26,671 nt of DNA from Candidatus Dependentiae bacterium (GCA_018897535.1 JAHIKO010000009.1:1-26671); one strand, 5' to 3'; numbered from the stretch's first letter, positions 9,102 to 18,096 are shown. A program made the numbers and translations. The notes: a model not told the origin generated them from the letters alone.

Positions 9102-9485
9102 ATGTCAACGAGTTTTTCGTTATCGCTTGAACTGGTTTTACTTATGAGCTGGCTTTTAAAGCATGAAAAAAAGGCTTTAAATGAGCTTATTAAAAAATCA
9201 TTAAAAACCGGGCTCATAAAAGAAATAGAGCTTTTTGACACTTTTACACAAGAACAATTGTTAGATATGGATTCTGAAATGTCGGATGAATTTCACAATG
9301 CTATTTTAGATTTTCTAATGCATATGGAAAAAAGATTAATTGACGGCTTAGGACCAAAAAGACAATTACTTGATAACCGCGATCTGTTATCCTTCTCACC
9401 TAAAATAAACACCGAAAAAAAGGATGTTTTATTTTATGAGCTTTTGAAAAATTGGAATCCAAAACAAAACGAGCCTATCAATTAA
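9102..9485 (+). CDS. Small protein of unknown function
   Basis: 127 residues, not recognised. AAGGA at 9091-9095 lies six bases before the ATG, and a TATACT at 9057-9062 could be a -10 box, though no clear -35 is present. The N-terminal half is helical with Leu-rich segments but no clear signal peptide; the first ~20 residues are hydrophobic yet end in KHEKK. The middle is acidic (FDTFTQEQLLDMDSEMSDE), and the C-terminus is polar and charged. The preceding 135 bases contain no other gene. Its 3' end overlaps the convergent maf gene by three bases. The ribosome site and full-length open frame make it a credible gene. Confidence 0.6.
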   Translation: MSTSFSLSLELVLLMSWLLKHEKKALNELIKKSLKTGLIKEIELFDTFTQEQLLDMDSEMSDEFHNAILDFLMHMEKRLIDGLGPKRQLLDNRDLLSFSPKINTEKKDVLFYELLKNWNPKQNEPIN

Positions 9486-10102
9486 AGCTTAAAATTCATC
9501 TTTTTAAGCTCTTGAACAAGTTCAAATATTGGCAATCCCATTATATTGGAATATGAACCATTAATCGTCTTGCAAAAACGCTGTCCATAATTTTCTATTA
9601 TTCCGCCACTGGCAGAGCTTAGTGCTTGAGGTAAATTTTTAAAATATTGTTCAAAATCAACCTCTTCAACCTTAAATTCAACTTGTGATTTAGTTACCCA
9701 ATAACTATGATCAACCTTTTGCCACTGCCTATTTTTTAATATTTTCTTTTCAAGGCAACATCCGGTAACCACATCAACAGATTGAGTACTTACAATTTTT
9801 AGCATTCTTTTAGCATCTTGAATATCTTTGGGTTTTCCTAAAATTTCTTTAGAATCTTTTGTATAAACAAGAGTATCTGCAGTAAGAACAAAAATTGCTT
9901 GTCCCTCTTCTACTTTTGGCAATACGGCATCTTTCATTTTTGCTTTTGCAATATCTAAAACATAAGAATCAAAATGATCTGAAAAATTAATTTCCAATTC
10001 ATTGGCAAAATGATCTAAAATTTTGAAATCTATTTTTGCTTCTTCAAGTAATTTTTTACGAGGCATCGAACCTGATGCTAAATATAAAATGTCTTTATTC
10101 AT
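9482..10102 (-). CDS. maf: Maf-family nucleotide pyrophosphatase
   Basis: 206 residues from the ATG at 10102, which overlaps the dprA stop in an ATGA. A TTG at 10114 would add four residues but lies inside dprA, and GGGA lies seven bases before the ATG. Maf proteins hydrolyse non-canonical or modified nucleoside triphosphates to monophosphates, cleaning the nucleotide pool. Visible family features are the N-terminal LASGSMPRKKLL (usual form LASxSPRRxELL), the TADTLV motif with catalytic Asp76, EILGKPKD at 87-93, TGCCL near 113-117, and GSYSNIMGLP at 182-191. The N-terminal motif has SMPRKK in place of the common SPRR, and the usual AGGYxIQ segment reads SGGIIEN. Length is normal. Translation is probably coupled to dprA. 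Confidence 0.9.
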   Translation of the reverse strand: MNKDILYLASGSMPRKKLLEEAKIDFKILDHFANELEINFSDHFDSYVLDIAKAKMKDAVLPKVEEGQAIFVLTADTLVYTKDSKEILGKPKDIQDAKRMLKIVSTQSVDVVTGCCLEKKILKNRQWQKVDHSYWVTKSQVEFKVEEVDFEQYFKNLPQALSSASGGIIENYGQRFCKTINGSYSNIMGLPIFELVQELKKMNFKL

Positions 10103-11253
10103 AGTTTTTCCCAATATCCTGCTAAATTTTGTTTTACTTTGCCTTCCAATTCTAAGTCAAAAAGTTTTTCTTGCAAAGTAAAAATATCCAAATTTAATTT
10201 TGCGCTTAAATCATCAATAGATGTAGCATAAGTAAAATTTTCCAAAAAACTATCTTTAAATTCTTCAGATTTTGCTGTACTTATATTAGCCTTAACGCTT
10301 ATTTTTTTTTCTTCAGATATAACGTTAATACCATATTCTTCCAAAATATCATTTGTATTTAAAACAAGCTTTGCTCCTTGTTTTATAAGATTGTTTGTCC
10401 CCAAACTCATTGGACTAAAAATATCTCCGGGTATCGCGAAAACAGATCGACCTTCATCAAGAGCAAATTGAGCCGTGATCAATGCGCCACTTTTTTGAGC
10501 AGCTTCAACAACCAAACATCCGAAAGACATTCCTGCTATAATTCTATTTCTTGCCGGAAAATTACCACGATCAGGTTCTGAATTTAGCTTAAACGGAGAA
10601 ACCAAAGTTCCATAACCATTGGAAATTTTTTTAAAAAATTTAATATTTTCTTTCGGATATGGTTTTAACAGTCCGGAACCAAGTATAACAATAGTCTTAC
10701 CGCCCGACTCAATTGCTTTTTTATGTGCAAATGTGTCAACGCCCAATGCCCCGCCACTAACTATTGATATATTGTTTTTGACAATTTCAGGAACGATTAA
10801 ATCTAACACTTGCTCTGAATAATTAGTAGATTTTCTAGCTCCAACAATAGATAATTTTTTATCATAACTGCTTAATTTTTCACCTTTTGTATAAAGAACT
10901 ATTGGCGGTAAATAGATAGACTTTAGAATTTCAGGATATTCGGCATCTAAAAATGTTAATAAATTAATTTGATATTTATTAATCAGGTCAAGTTCTTTAT
11001 CAAATGGCTCTTTATCACGCAATCCGGAATAAATTATTCCTGCCTGTTTTTGCGTAAAGCCATAAATATTTATAAAATCCGATTGTCTTAAATTATAAAC
11101 TTGAAATAAATCAAATTCTAAATCATGAATTCCGGGATGTCTTTGCTTTTTTACAAAGTCATCAAATAAATTTTTTATAAACTTTAAAACTAATGCCGGA
11201 CCTATGCCATTAATTAATGACAAATGCAGCAATACCATGTTGTTTTTATTCAC
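10099..11253 (-). CDS. dprA: DNA processing protein DprA (Smf)
   Basis: 384 residues. DprA loads RecA onto incoming single-stranded DNA during natural transformation. The N-terminus has a helix-hairpin-helix-like segment (NGIGPA, 15-20). The Rossmann-like core is complete: VGAR 137-140, SGGALGVD 167-174, GSGLLKPYP 192-200, FPARNRIIAG 232-241, VVEAAQKSGALITA 248-261 and VFAIPGD 271-277. A C-terminal winged-helix-like region (DDLSAKLNLDIFTLQEKL) follows. The start is GTG at 11251-11253, four bases after a GGGGGA ribosome site; the later ATG at codon 6 is too far from that site. It lies between gyrA and maf and overlaps maf by 4 nt. No other competence gene is in the window, so a role in transformation rather than general DNA processing is not shown here. 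Confidence 0.95.
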   Translation of the reverse strand: MNKNNMVLLHLSLINGIGPALVLKFIKNLFDDFVKKQRHPGIHDLEFDLFQVYNLRQSDFINIYGFTQKQAGIIYSGLRDKEPFDKELDLINKYQINLLTFLDAEYPEILKSIYLPPIVLYTKGEKLSSYDKKLSIVGARKSTNYSEQVLDLIVPEIVKNNISIVSGGALGVDTFAHKKAIESGGKTIVILGSGLLKPYPKENIKFFKKISNGYGTLVSPFKLNSEPDRGNFPARNRIIAGMSFGCLVVEAAQKSGALITAQFALDEGRSVFAIPGDIFSPMSLGTNNLIKQGAKLVLNTNDILEEYGINVISEEKKISVKANISTAKSEEFKDSFLENFTYATSIDDLSAKLNLDIFTLQEKLFDLELEGKVKQNLAGYWEKL

Positions 11254-11270
11254 AAATCCCCCAACAAATT

Positions 11271-11298
11271 TGCCGGGCTATCAAAATTTAGCCCGGCA
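11271..11298 (-). terminator. Strong stem-loop between gyrA and dprA
   Basis: A perfect 10-bp GC-rich stem (TGCCGGGCTA / TAGCCCGGCA) with an 8-base loop lies 11 bases past the gyrA stop. In the leftward direction the tail is AAATTTG, which is weak for Rho-independent termination; the opposite side is followed by ATTTTAAATATTTT. It may attenuate transcription or protect the gyrA 3' end, letting some transcript continue into dprA-maf. Confidence 0.6.
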
Positions 11299-11309
11299 TT
11301 TTAAATATT

Positions 11310-13847
11310 TTATTCTGTTACGGATTCATCTGAGCTAACAACTGTATCAATTTTTTTTACAGCTACAGCTTCTTTTTCAGAATTCTCATCATTCGATTCT
11401 TCGAATGCTGCTATTGTAGATAAAAATTGATTTGTATCCAATCTTACAAGTCTTACACCTTTAGCTTGTCGGCCCATTGTTCTTATTTCTTTAGGTGAAA
11501 GTCTTATAATCTTTCCATTATTGTCTATCAACAAAATATTATGCTCAGGAGAAACCTGAATAAGCCCTATTACAGATCCATTTCGCTTATCGGTTGGAAT
11601 CGTTCTTACGCCAACGCCACCTCTATGAGCAACCCTAAAATCAGTTACGCTTACCTGTTTTCCATAACCATTTTCAGTTGCAAATAGTAAAGAATGCGTT
11701 TCTTCATTTGTAGCCGGAACTATTTCCATTCCAACAACTTCGTCTGAAGGTCTTACCCTAATACCTCGAACACCACCGGCTTGTCTGCCCATTGGACGGA
11801 CTTCAGATTCATTAAATCTGATACCTTGGCCCATCTTGGATGCAATAACGATTGTATCTTTTCCGGAACTCAATCCACAAAATACCAACTCATCATTTTC
11901 ATTTAGACCAACAGCTCTAATGCCGGTACTTCTTATTTTAGCAAAAGCTTTACCCGGGGTCTTTTTAATTACACCTTTTTTGGTGAGCATAACCAGGTAT
12001 TTTTCATCTATTTCTCGAGTACTCAAAAGTTTTACAACTTTTTCACCTTCAGTTAACGGTAGCAAATTAACAACCGCCCTACCTTTTGAAGTTCTTGAAC
12101 CTTCAGGAACTTGAAAGACTTTTAAATTATAAACTCTACCTAAGTTGGTAAAGAATAATAATTCGTCATGATTTTTAGCGACAAAAAGATCTTGAACTAT
12201 ATCTTCATTATCCGTCAAATCTGCCATACCCTTTTTGCCTTTACCGCCACGGTGCTGTACTGAATAGGTATCAAGAATAACGCGCTTTATATAACCCTTT
12301 TGAGTTAACGTTACAACAACATCTTCATCCGATATCAAATCAGCATCATCAAGAATATCAACAGCTCCTTGAATAACCGATTTTCTTGGATCCGAATATG
12401 TTTTTTTAATAATTTCAAATTCTTCAATAATTACACGTTTTAATTCTTCAGGATCACTTAAGATAAGTTCCAATTTTTGTATTATTACTTTAAGTTCGTC
12501 TATCTCTATTCTTATTTTTTCTTGCTCAAGCCCGGTTAATCTTTGCAACTTCATATCCAAAATTGCTTTTCCTTGAGCTTCTGTTAATTGAAATTTTTTG
12601 TTAAGTAAATCAATTGCAATTTCAGCATCTTTAGACTTTTTAATAAGTTCCACTACAGCATCTATATTACTAAGCGCTATAACAAGCCCATGCAAAAGAT
12701 GCTCTCTTGATTTATTTTTGTCCAAATCAAATTGAGTTCTTCTGGTAACAATTTCTTTTCTATGAACCAAGAAGTGTTCTAACATTTCTCTTAAAGTAAA
12801 TACAGTCGGTTTATTATTATGCAACGCCAATAATAATATTGAAATTGAACTTTGAAGTGCGGTATGTTTATAGAGTTGATTTAATATAATATTGGCCGAC
12901 TCTCCACGCTTTAAATCAATGACAACACGGATACCTTGTTTATTGGATTCATCCCTTATATTTGAAATACCTTCGATTATATGATCTTTTACAAGATCGG
13001 CAATTCGTTTAATTAAATCGGATTTATTTACTTGATATGGTATTTGGGAAATAACCAATTTTTGATCTTTTTCGTCACCTTCAACATCAATAACACCACG
13101 TAAAATTACTTTTCCATGACCTGTTTGATATGCCTTTATAATTCCGGATCGACCACAAATTAATCCGCCTGTTGGAAAATCCGGAGCAAGAATTAATTCA
13201 AAAAGCCTATCTTCAGACATATTTGGATTTTTTAACAGTTCCATTGCAGCATTTATGACTTCACCCAAATTATGAGGAGGAATAGATGTTGCCATACCGA
13301 CAGCAATTCCACTTGAACCGTTTACCAATAAATTTGGAATCTTGCTTGGCAATACGGTTGGCTCTAATTTTGATTCATCAAAGTTTGGCATAAAAAGCAC
13401 AGTATCTTTTTCTATATCAGCCAAAATTTCTTTTGCTATTTTTGCCATTCGAACTTCAGAATATCGCATAGCAGCTGCATTGTCACCGTCAATAGAACCC
13501 CAGTTTCCCTGACCGTCTAAAAGAGGATATCTTTTTGTAAAATCTTGAACCAAGCCAACCATAGATTGATAAATTGCAGAATCGCCATGTGGATGGTAAT
13601 TACCCATAACTTCACCAACAACAGTTGCAGATTTTCTGTATGCTTTTTCGTTATAAAGACCAAGCTTGTGCATTGCATAAAGAATTCTTCTGTGAACCGG
13701 TTTCAAGCCATCACGAACATCAGGCAATGCTCGACTTATAATAACCGACATTGCATAATCCAAAAAAGAAGTCTTTAGCTCTTTTTCAATTGAAAGCGGT
13801 ACAATCGCTCCTAAAAATTTATCTTTTTTTTGGGTTTCACTAGACAT
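11310..13847 (-). CDS. gyrA: DNA gyrase subunit A
   Basis: 845 residues, full length. GyrA is the breakage-reunion subunit of gyrase, which introduces negative supercoils together with GyrB. The N-terminal motif RALPDVRDGLKPVHRR is at 39-54. The quinolone-determining region reads HPHGDSAIYQ at 85-94, and the active-site tyrosine is Tyr129 in AAMRYSEVR. A GyrA box is present near residue 530 as QHRGGKG (usual QRRGGKG), which supports GyrA over ParC. The C-terminal beta-pinwheel repeats are present, followed by an acidic tail ending in ESVTE. The ATG is preceded by AAGGGGG about ten bases upstream. Position 94 is Gln where many bacteria have Asp or Glu (E. coli Asp87). It is probably the first gene of a gyrA-dprA-maf unit. 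Confidence 0.97.
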   Translation of the reverse strand: MSSETQKKDKFLGAIVPLSIEKELKTSFLDYAMSVIISRALPDVRDGLKPVHRRILYAMHKLGLYNEKAYRKSATVVGEVMGNYHPHGDSAIYQSMVGLVQDFTKRYPLLDGQGNWGSIDGDNAAAMRYSEVRMAKIAKEILADIEKDTVLFMPNFDESKLEPTVLPSKIPNLLVNGSSGIAVGMATSIPPHNLGEVINAAMELLKNPNMSEDRLFELILAPDFPTGGLICGRSGIIKAYQTGHGKVILRGVIDVEGDEKDQKLVISQIPYQVNKSDLIKRIADLVKDHIIEGISNIRDESNKQGIRVVIDLKRGESANIILNQLYKHTALQSSISILLLALHNNKPTVFTLREMLEHFLVHRKEIVTRRTQFDLDKNKSREHLLHGLVIALSNIDAVVELIKKSKDAEIAIDLLNKKFQLTEAQGKAILDMKLQRLTGLEQEKIRIEIDELKVIIQKLELILSDPEELKRVIIEEFEIIKKTYSDPRKSVIQGAVDILDDADLISDEDVVVTLTQKGYIKRVILDTYSVQHRGGKGKKGMADLTDNEDIVQDLFVAKNHDELLFFTNLGRVYNLKVFQVPEGSRTSKGRAVVNLLPLTEGEKVVKLLSTREIDEKYLVMLTKKGVIKKTPGKAFAKIRSTGIRAVGLNENDELVFCGLSSGKDTIVIASKMGQGIRFNESEVRPMGRQAGGVRGIRVRPSDEVVGMEIVPATNEETHSLLFATENGYGKQVSVTDFRVAHRGGVGVRTIPTDKRNGSVIGLIQVSPEHNILLIDNNGKIIRLSPKEIRTMGRQAKGVRLVRLDTNQFLSTIAAFEESNDENSEKEAVAVKKIDTVVSSDESVTE

Positions 13848-13914
13848 GTTTTTCAGTCCCCCTTCCTAGTTAACAAATTTTATTCAAATCAATAAAAATA
13901 ATTTCTAAAAATTA

Positions 13915-13920
13915 AGTATA
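13915..13920 (-). promoter_or_regulatory. Possible -10 box for gyrA
   Basis: TATACT reads leftward about 68 bases before the gyrA ATG, in a 239-base AT-rich divergent gap (13848-14086). No convincing -35 lies at normal distance. I see no clear promoter in this gap for the rightward glycosyltransferase genes, and nothing else in it. Confidence 0.3.
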
Positions 13921-14086
13921 TAATTTTACTACGCTTTGGCATCTTACACAAGTTTTTACGCTATTTTCAACTATTTTTAATATATTTTAAATATAGGGCA
14001 AATTAAGCTTTATTTAATTAAAAATAAGAGTTATGTTTTTTACATAATTTTTTAAATTTAAAAGTTTAATATGAAAGCTTAATTGG

Positions 14087-15190
14087 ATGAATAATAAGCC
14101 AAATATTTTAATAATTTGTACCTTTTCGGTTTTTGGCGGAATTGAAATGCATGTATTGGCCAAATATAAAACTTTATTAAAAAATGGCTATAACATTTTT
14201 ATAGTAATTCCAAAAAATTCCGTGCTTGAACAAAGATTTATAAATGAAAATTTACCATATTACACATTTAAAAAGTCTTTTTTTCTAAAAGCGCACAGGC
14301 AACCAAGTCTTAAAAGATTAATAAAACAAATAATTTACGATAAAAATATTGAAATTATTCATTGCAATCGAGCCAAAGAAATATTTTTATTTAATAAAAA
14401 AGATTTTCCAAATACAAAAATTATATTGACCAGACATGCCGGCAGCTTAATTAGGAAAAAATATGCTCAAATGTTCGATGCAATAATATCTGTCAATCAA
14501 GAATTTATTAATCTGGCAAAAAATAAATATTCAAATATAAAAACAGTAGAAATACCACCATTTTTTACAGATTATGAATCATTAAATTTTAAACCAAGCT
14601 TAAACAAGACTGATTTTTTCAAACAAGAATTTAATATAGAACTTAATGATTTACCAATAATCACACAGGTAGCATCACTTTCCAATATTAAAAATCACCA
14701 AATATTTTTTTATGCTGCAAGTGAACTCATAAATAATAAAAAAAAATTATTCAACATAGTTTTATGTGGAGACGGGTATAACAAAAAATATCTTTTAAAA
14801 TTGGCTAAAAAATTAAATATAGAAAAATATGTTTATTTTTTAGGCTTTACGGAAAAAAGAATAGAAGTAATTTATCATTCCGATATAAAGATTTTAACCA
14901 GTAAAAATGAAAGTAGATCAATAGTTATAATGGAAGCTGCATTACTTAAAAAACCATTAATAGGTCCCACAAGAACTGGCGTTGAATATACTATAAAACA
15001 CAAAAAAACGGGTTTATTGTTCGAGAATAATAATGTTTCAGATCTTACAAAACAAATAGAAACACTTTTAGATAATTCTCGATTGAGAAAAAAATATGGT
15101 GAAAATGCCTATAACCATGTAAGCAATAACTTTACATCACAAAAATCACTTATTAAACTTGAACAATTATATAAAAATATAAATTTTTGA
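14087..15190 (+). CDS. GT4-like glycosyltransferase (first of a tandem pair)
   Basis: 367 residues with a GT-B architecture like CAZy family GT4. The N-terminal domain opens with a first strand PNILIICTFSVFGGIEMH, and the C-terminal nucleotide-sugar domain has LCGDGYNKKYL, YFLGFTEKR and an E-x7-E motif (ESRSIVIME) followed by AALLKKPLIG and TGLLF. Such enzymes transfer a sugar from a nucleotide donor to a growing glycan or lipid; donor and acceptor cannot be read here. It is cytoplasmic, with no signal peptide. No strong ribosome site precedes the ATG. Within the usual EGFG part of the motif this copy has ESRS, unlike its neighbour's EAFG, so donor specificity may differ. The second gene follows after nine bases and is a close paralogue. 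Confidence 0.85.
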   Translation: MNNKPNILIICTFSVFGGIEMHVLAKYKTLLKNGYNIFIVIPKNSVLEQRFINENLPYYTFKKSFFLKAHRQPSLKRLIKQIIYDKNIEIIHCNRAKEIFLFNKKDFPNTKIILTRHAGSLIRKKYAQMFDAIISVNQEFINLAKNKYSNIKTVEIPPFFTDYESLNFKPSLNKTDFFKQEFNIELNDLPIITQVASLSNIKNHQIFFYAASELINNKKKLFNIVLCGDGYNKKYLLKLAKKLNIEKYVYFLGFTEKRIEVIYHSDIKILTSKNESRSIVIMEAALLKKPLIGPTRTGVEYTIKHKKTGLLFENNNVSDLTKQIETLLDNSRLRKKYGENAYNHVSNNFTSQKSLIKLEQLYKNINF

Positions 15191-15199
15191 AAGATAATT

Positions 15200-16399
15200 A
15201 TGAATATAGAAAATCTTAATATCCCATTTAATTTTTATAAAACAGAATATGTTTATTTTGAAAATAAATCTTTTTTATATGAAAATGAAAAACCAAATAT
15301 TTTAAATATTTGTACGGTATTTAAATTTGATGGGCTAATCATGCATGCGCTGGCGCAACATAAAGCTCATATAAAATACGGATACAATACATTAATTTTA
15401 CTACTTACAGGATCAGATCTTGAAAAAAAATTAATACAAGAAAAATTACCCTATTATCGTTTTTCACCATCAAAAATATTCAGTCCGCACAGACAACCAG
15501 GAATAACAAAAATAGTAAAAACAATAGTTGAAAAGCATAATATTACTGTTATCAATTGCAATAGGCATAAAGAATATTTGATGCTAAAAAAAATAGAAAA
15601 CCAAAACGTTAAAGTTATTTTAACAAGACATTCACCATCTCCTTTAAAATCCAAGTATCTTACAAAATTTAAAAATATTATTTGTGTAGATCAAAATTGC
15701 ATAGATAAAATAAATTTAAAGTGTCAAAAAGAGAATTTAACTAACCCCAAAATGCAACATTTAGCTCCATTTTTTGATGAAAAAGAATCTTTAAATTTTG
15801 ATATAAATAAAACAACCGAAAAAAAAGAATTTTTCAAAAAAGAATTTAATATTGACCTTGAGGATTATCCAACAATAGTTATGGTTGCATGTCTAAGAGG
15901 ATATAAAAATCATCCTGTAATGTTTAATGCCATACAAAAATTAATTTATGAAAAAAACATACCGGTAAATTTATTATTGTGTGGTGACGGTTATAGAAAA
16001 AAAGAATTACAAAATTTAGCAAAAAAACTAAAAATAGAAAAATATGTTTATTTTTTAGGTTTTACAAATAAAAGAATAGAGGTAATGTTTCATTCCGATA
16101 TAAAAGCATTAACAACTAAAGATGAAGCGTTTGGAATAGTATTAATGGAAGCTGCTTTAGTTAAAAAGCCATTAATTGGACCAACAAACACCGGAGTTGT
16201 TAATACTATAAAGCATGGACAAACCGGATTATTATTTGAAAACGGTAATTCCAATGATTTGGTAAAGCAACTTGAAATATTAATTGCCAACCCTGAATTG
16301 AGAAAAAAATACGGTGAAAATGCCTACAATTATGTAAAAGAAAATTTTATTTCAGATGTATTAATTAAAAAACTGGATCAATTTTATAAAGAAATTTAA
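15200..16399 (+). CDS. GT4-like glycosyltransferase (second of a tandem pair)
   Basis: 399 residues and a clear paralogue of the preceding gene: shared GYN, HRQP, CNR, LTRH, LLCGDGY, KLKIEKYVYFLGFT and KKYGENAYN segments. It carries about 28 extra N-terminal residues before the first strand (KPNILNICTVF). The E-x7-E motif is EAFGIVLME, close to the family standard. The ribosome site is weak (AAAGAT). It begins nine bases after its partner and is presumably on the same transcript. Its end overlaps the convergent GT9-like gene by a few bases. A role in envelope glycan synthesis is inferred from family and context; substrates are unknown. Confidence 0.87.
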   Translation: MNIENLNIPFNFYKTEYVYFENKSFLYENEKPNILNICTVFKFDGLIMHALAQHKAHIKYGYNTLILLLTGSDLEKKLIQEKLPYYRFSPSKIFSPHRQPGITKIVKTIVEKHNITVINCNRHKEYLMLKKIENQNVKVILTRHSPSPLKSKYLTKFKNIICVDQNCIDKINLKCQKENLTNPKMQHLAPFFDEKESLNFDINKTTEKKEFFKKEFNIDLEDYPTIVMVACLRGYKNHPVMFNAIQKLIYEKNIPVNLLLCGDGYRKKELQNLAKKLKIEKYVYFLGFTNKRIEVMFHSDIKALTTKDEAFGIVLMEAALVKKPLIGPTNTGVVNTIKHGQTGLLFENGNSNDLVKQLEILIANPELRKKYGENAYNYVKENFISDVLIKKLDQFYKEI

Positions 16400-17181
16400 T
16401 AATTTATCGTAGATAATTTTTTAATTAAATCATCTACAACTTGACCTGAATAAAAATTTGGCACTTGTATGGTTTGTTTTTTATTTGCGTTTGCAATATC
16501 CAAAATAAATGAATCAACAGATATAATTAAATCTGACAAAATAATCATGGATGCAAGCTGAAAAAAATTATGAGTCAAAACAAATAAAAATGTATTATGT
16601 TGAGCTAAATTTTTAAACACTTTCTCATATTTTTTATATGTCTTTAGATCTGAATTTATTACAAAAATTGTATTGTAAAAATTGTCATCCGAACTTAAAT
16701 TATCTATAAAATCAAAAATTTTTGATATTGATATGGTTTTTTTAAAATTATTCGTATAAGTATTAATAAAAATAACTTTTCTATTTAGGCGAATATTATC
16801 ATTAATGCCCCATTTCAAAAAGTTAAGTTTTGTAGCAATCATCCAATCTTTTGGAATATTCAACAATGGTGTTTCTTTTTGAGTATCCAAATTTAAATCA
16901 AAAATCAAATCACCATAATTATTTATTCTTAATTCTCTTTTTAATTTTGAAAAAGAAAATAATATTTTAGGTTTAAAATAAATTTTATCGAAAAGCTTGG
17001 TTGATAAAATCCAATCAAGTAAAAGAGTTCTTTCTTTTTTATCCAGATAATCTATAAGCAAATCTATTTTTATATTTTCATGTTTTTTAATAAATTCATA
17101 AAAAAAACTTTGAGCATATATAAAATTGCTTAAATTCAATTTTGCTTTAAAAAAAGCTCTATTTACAGACTGATTTTCCAT
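16396..17181 (-). CDS. Divergent GT9 / heptosyltransferase-like protein
   Basis: 261 residues from the ATG at 17181, four bases after the yicC stop; a TTG at 17193 would start inside yicC. The layout resembles GT9 (WaaF/WaaC-like) glycosyltransferases: an N-terminal half with strands such as IDLLIDYL and IYFKPKILF, then VIFINTYTNNF, FVINSD and a C-terminal segment ASMIILSDLIISVDSFILDIAN aligned in style with the GT9 region that reads ADLVISVDTGPMHLAAALGKP. It is short for the family (usually 320-350), and the conserved DTGxxHxA motif has become DSFILDIA. It may therefore be inactive or have an altered substrate. It converges on the two GT4-like genes, consistent with envelope glycan work, and is the last gene of the leftward series. 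Confidence 0.5.
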   Translation of the reverse strand: MENQSVNRAFFKAKLNLSNFIYAQSFFYEFIKKHENIKIDLLIDYLDKKERTLLLDWILSTKLFDKIYFKPKILFSFSKLKRELRINNYGDLIFDLNLDTQKETPLLNIPKDWMIATKLNFLKWGINDNIRLNRKVIFINTYTNNFKKTISISKIFDFIDNLSSDDNFYNTIFVINSDLKTYKKYEKVFKNLAQHNTFLFVLTHNFFQLASMIILSDLIISVDSFILDIANANKKQTIQVPNFYSGQVVDDLIKKLSTINY

Positions 17182-17185
17182 AAAA

Positions 17186-18079
17186 TTAAACAAGATTTTG
17201 AGCCTGTTCTCTTACTTTTTCAAGCTCCACTTTAATATCAACAGCCAAAGTACTTATTTCAAAGTCTGAACATTTTGCCAAAATAGTATTTGATTCGCGT
17301 AAAAGCTCTTGCAATACAAAATCCAATCTTTTACCCTTTTCAATATCAGAATCTTTGATAATATTTTTTGCATTTTTAAGATGACTTTCAAATCTTACAA
17401 TTTCTTCATGCACATCAATTTTATTTAAAAGAGAATAAATTTCATCTAATTTTAATTTGGATTCTTCATTTGCCGATTCTTGATAAATAGATAATAATTT
17501 TTTCAATTCATCTTTCTTTTCTTTGACAAAAGAATCAAATCGTTTTTTTACACTTGTCATCTTTTTGCCACAAATATCAAAACGCTTTTCAAGATCTTTT
17601 TTCAGTTGAACACCTTCAACAGATCTGCTTTTTATAAGCGATTCTATTAAATCATCAATTGTTTTTAATACAAAATTTTGTGCTTTAATATCAAATTCAA
17701 CAGGTTGTGAAGAAAAAATATTGGGTAAATTTAAAACATCCGAAATTGTTAAATCACCTGATATTTTAAATTTTTTCTTAATATCGGATAATGCCAACAA
17801 ATATTCTTCAAGTAATTTTATGGATGGTGTAACTTTAAGTAAGGTTCCATCATTTTCTAAAATTTTAACTGATAAAAAAACACGACCTCTTAAAAGTTTA
17901 TCTTTTAATTTGTTAGTTATTTTTATTTCTAATGCGCTTAAAGCATTAGGTAATTTACAGGTAACTTCAAAAAACCTGGAATTAATAGTCTTTAATTCTA
18001 TAAACAAAGAAACTTGTTCATCTTTTGATAATTTCAAAATTTCAGTTTTACCGGCAAAACCGGTCATGCTTAAAAACAC
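17186..18079 (-). CDS. yicC: YicC/YloC family endoribonuclease
   Basis: 297 residues, full length. The N-terminus MFLSMTGF matches the family's MIxSMTGF start, and the C-terminus RLDFVLQELLRESNTILAKCSD is the family's most conserved block (RLDFLLQEMNREANTLGSK...). YicC proteins are RNA endonucleases; substrates here are unknown. The start is GTG at 18077-18079 with AGGAG at 18086-18090, seven bases upstream; the ATG of MTGF is further away and less well placed. A charged helical middle (KKRFDSFVKEKKDELKKLL) is typical. It follows yebC by 17 bases and precedes the GT9-like gene by four, so the three are probably co-transcribed. Confidence 0.93.
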   Translation of the reverse strand: MFLSMTGFAGKTEILKLSKDEQVSLFIELKTINSRFFEVTCKLPNALSALEIKITNKLKDKLLRGRVFLSVKILENDGTLLKVTPSIKLLEEYLLALSDIKKKFKISGDLTISDVLNLPNIFSSQPVEFDIKAQNFVLKTIDDLIESLIKSRSVEGVQLKKDLEKRFDICGKKMTSVKKRFDSFVKEKKDELKKLLSIYQESANEESKLKLDEIYSLLNKIDVHEEIVRFESHLKNAKNIIKDSDIEKGKRLDFVLQELLRESNTILAKCSDFEISTLAVDIKVELEKVREQAQNLV

Positions 18080-18096
18080 TATTTGCTCCTAACAAA

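Noticed and set aside
10103..10114. TTG start for maf giving four extra residues
   Set aside because: The ATG overlapping the dprA stop is the standard coupled arrangement and begins directly before the conserved strand.
11836..12114. Rightward gene of 92 codons inside gyrA
   Set aside because: It is a shadow of gyrA, without ribosome site or recognisable product.
17721..18092. Rightward gene of 123 codons over the yicC 5' end
   Set aside because: yicC is clearly conserved on the other strand, and the rightward frame is its shadow.
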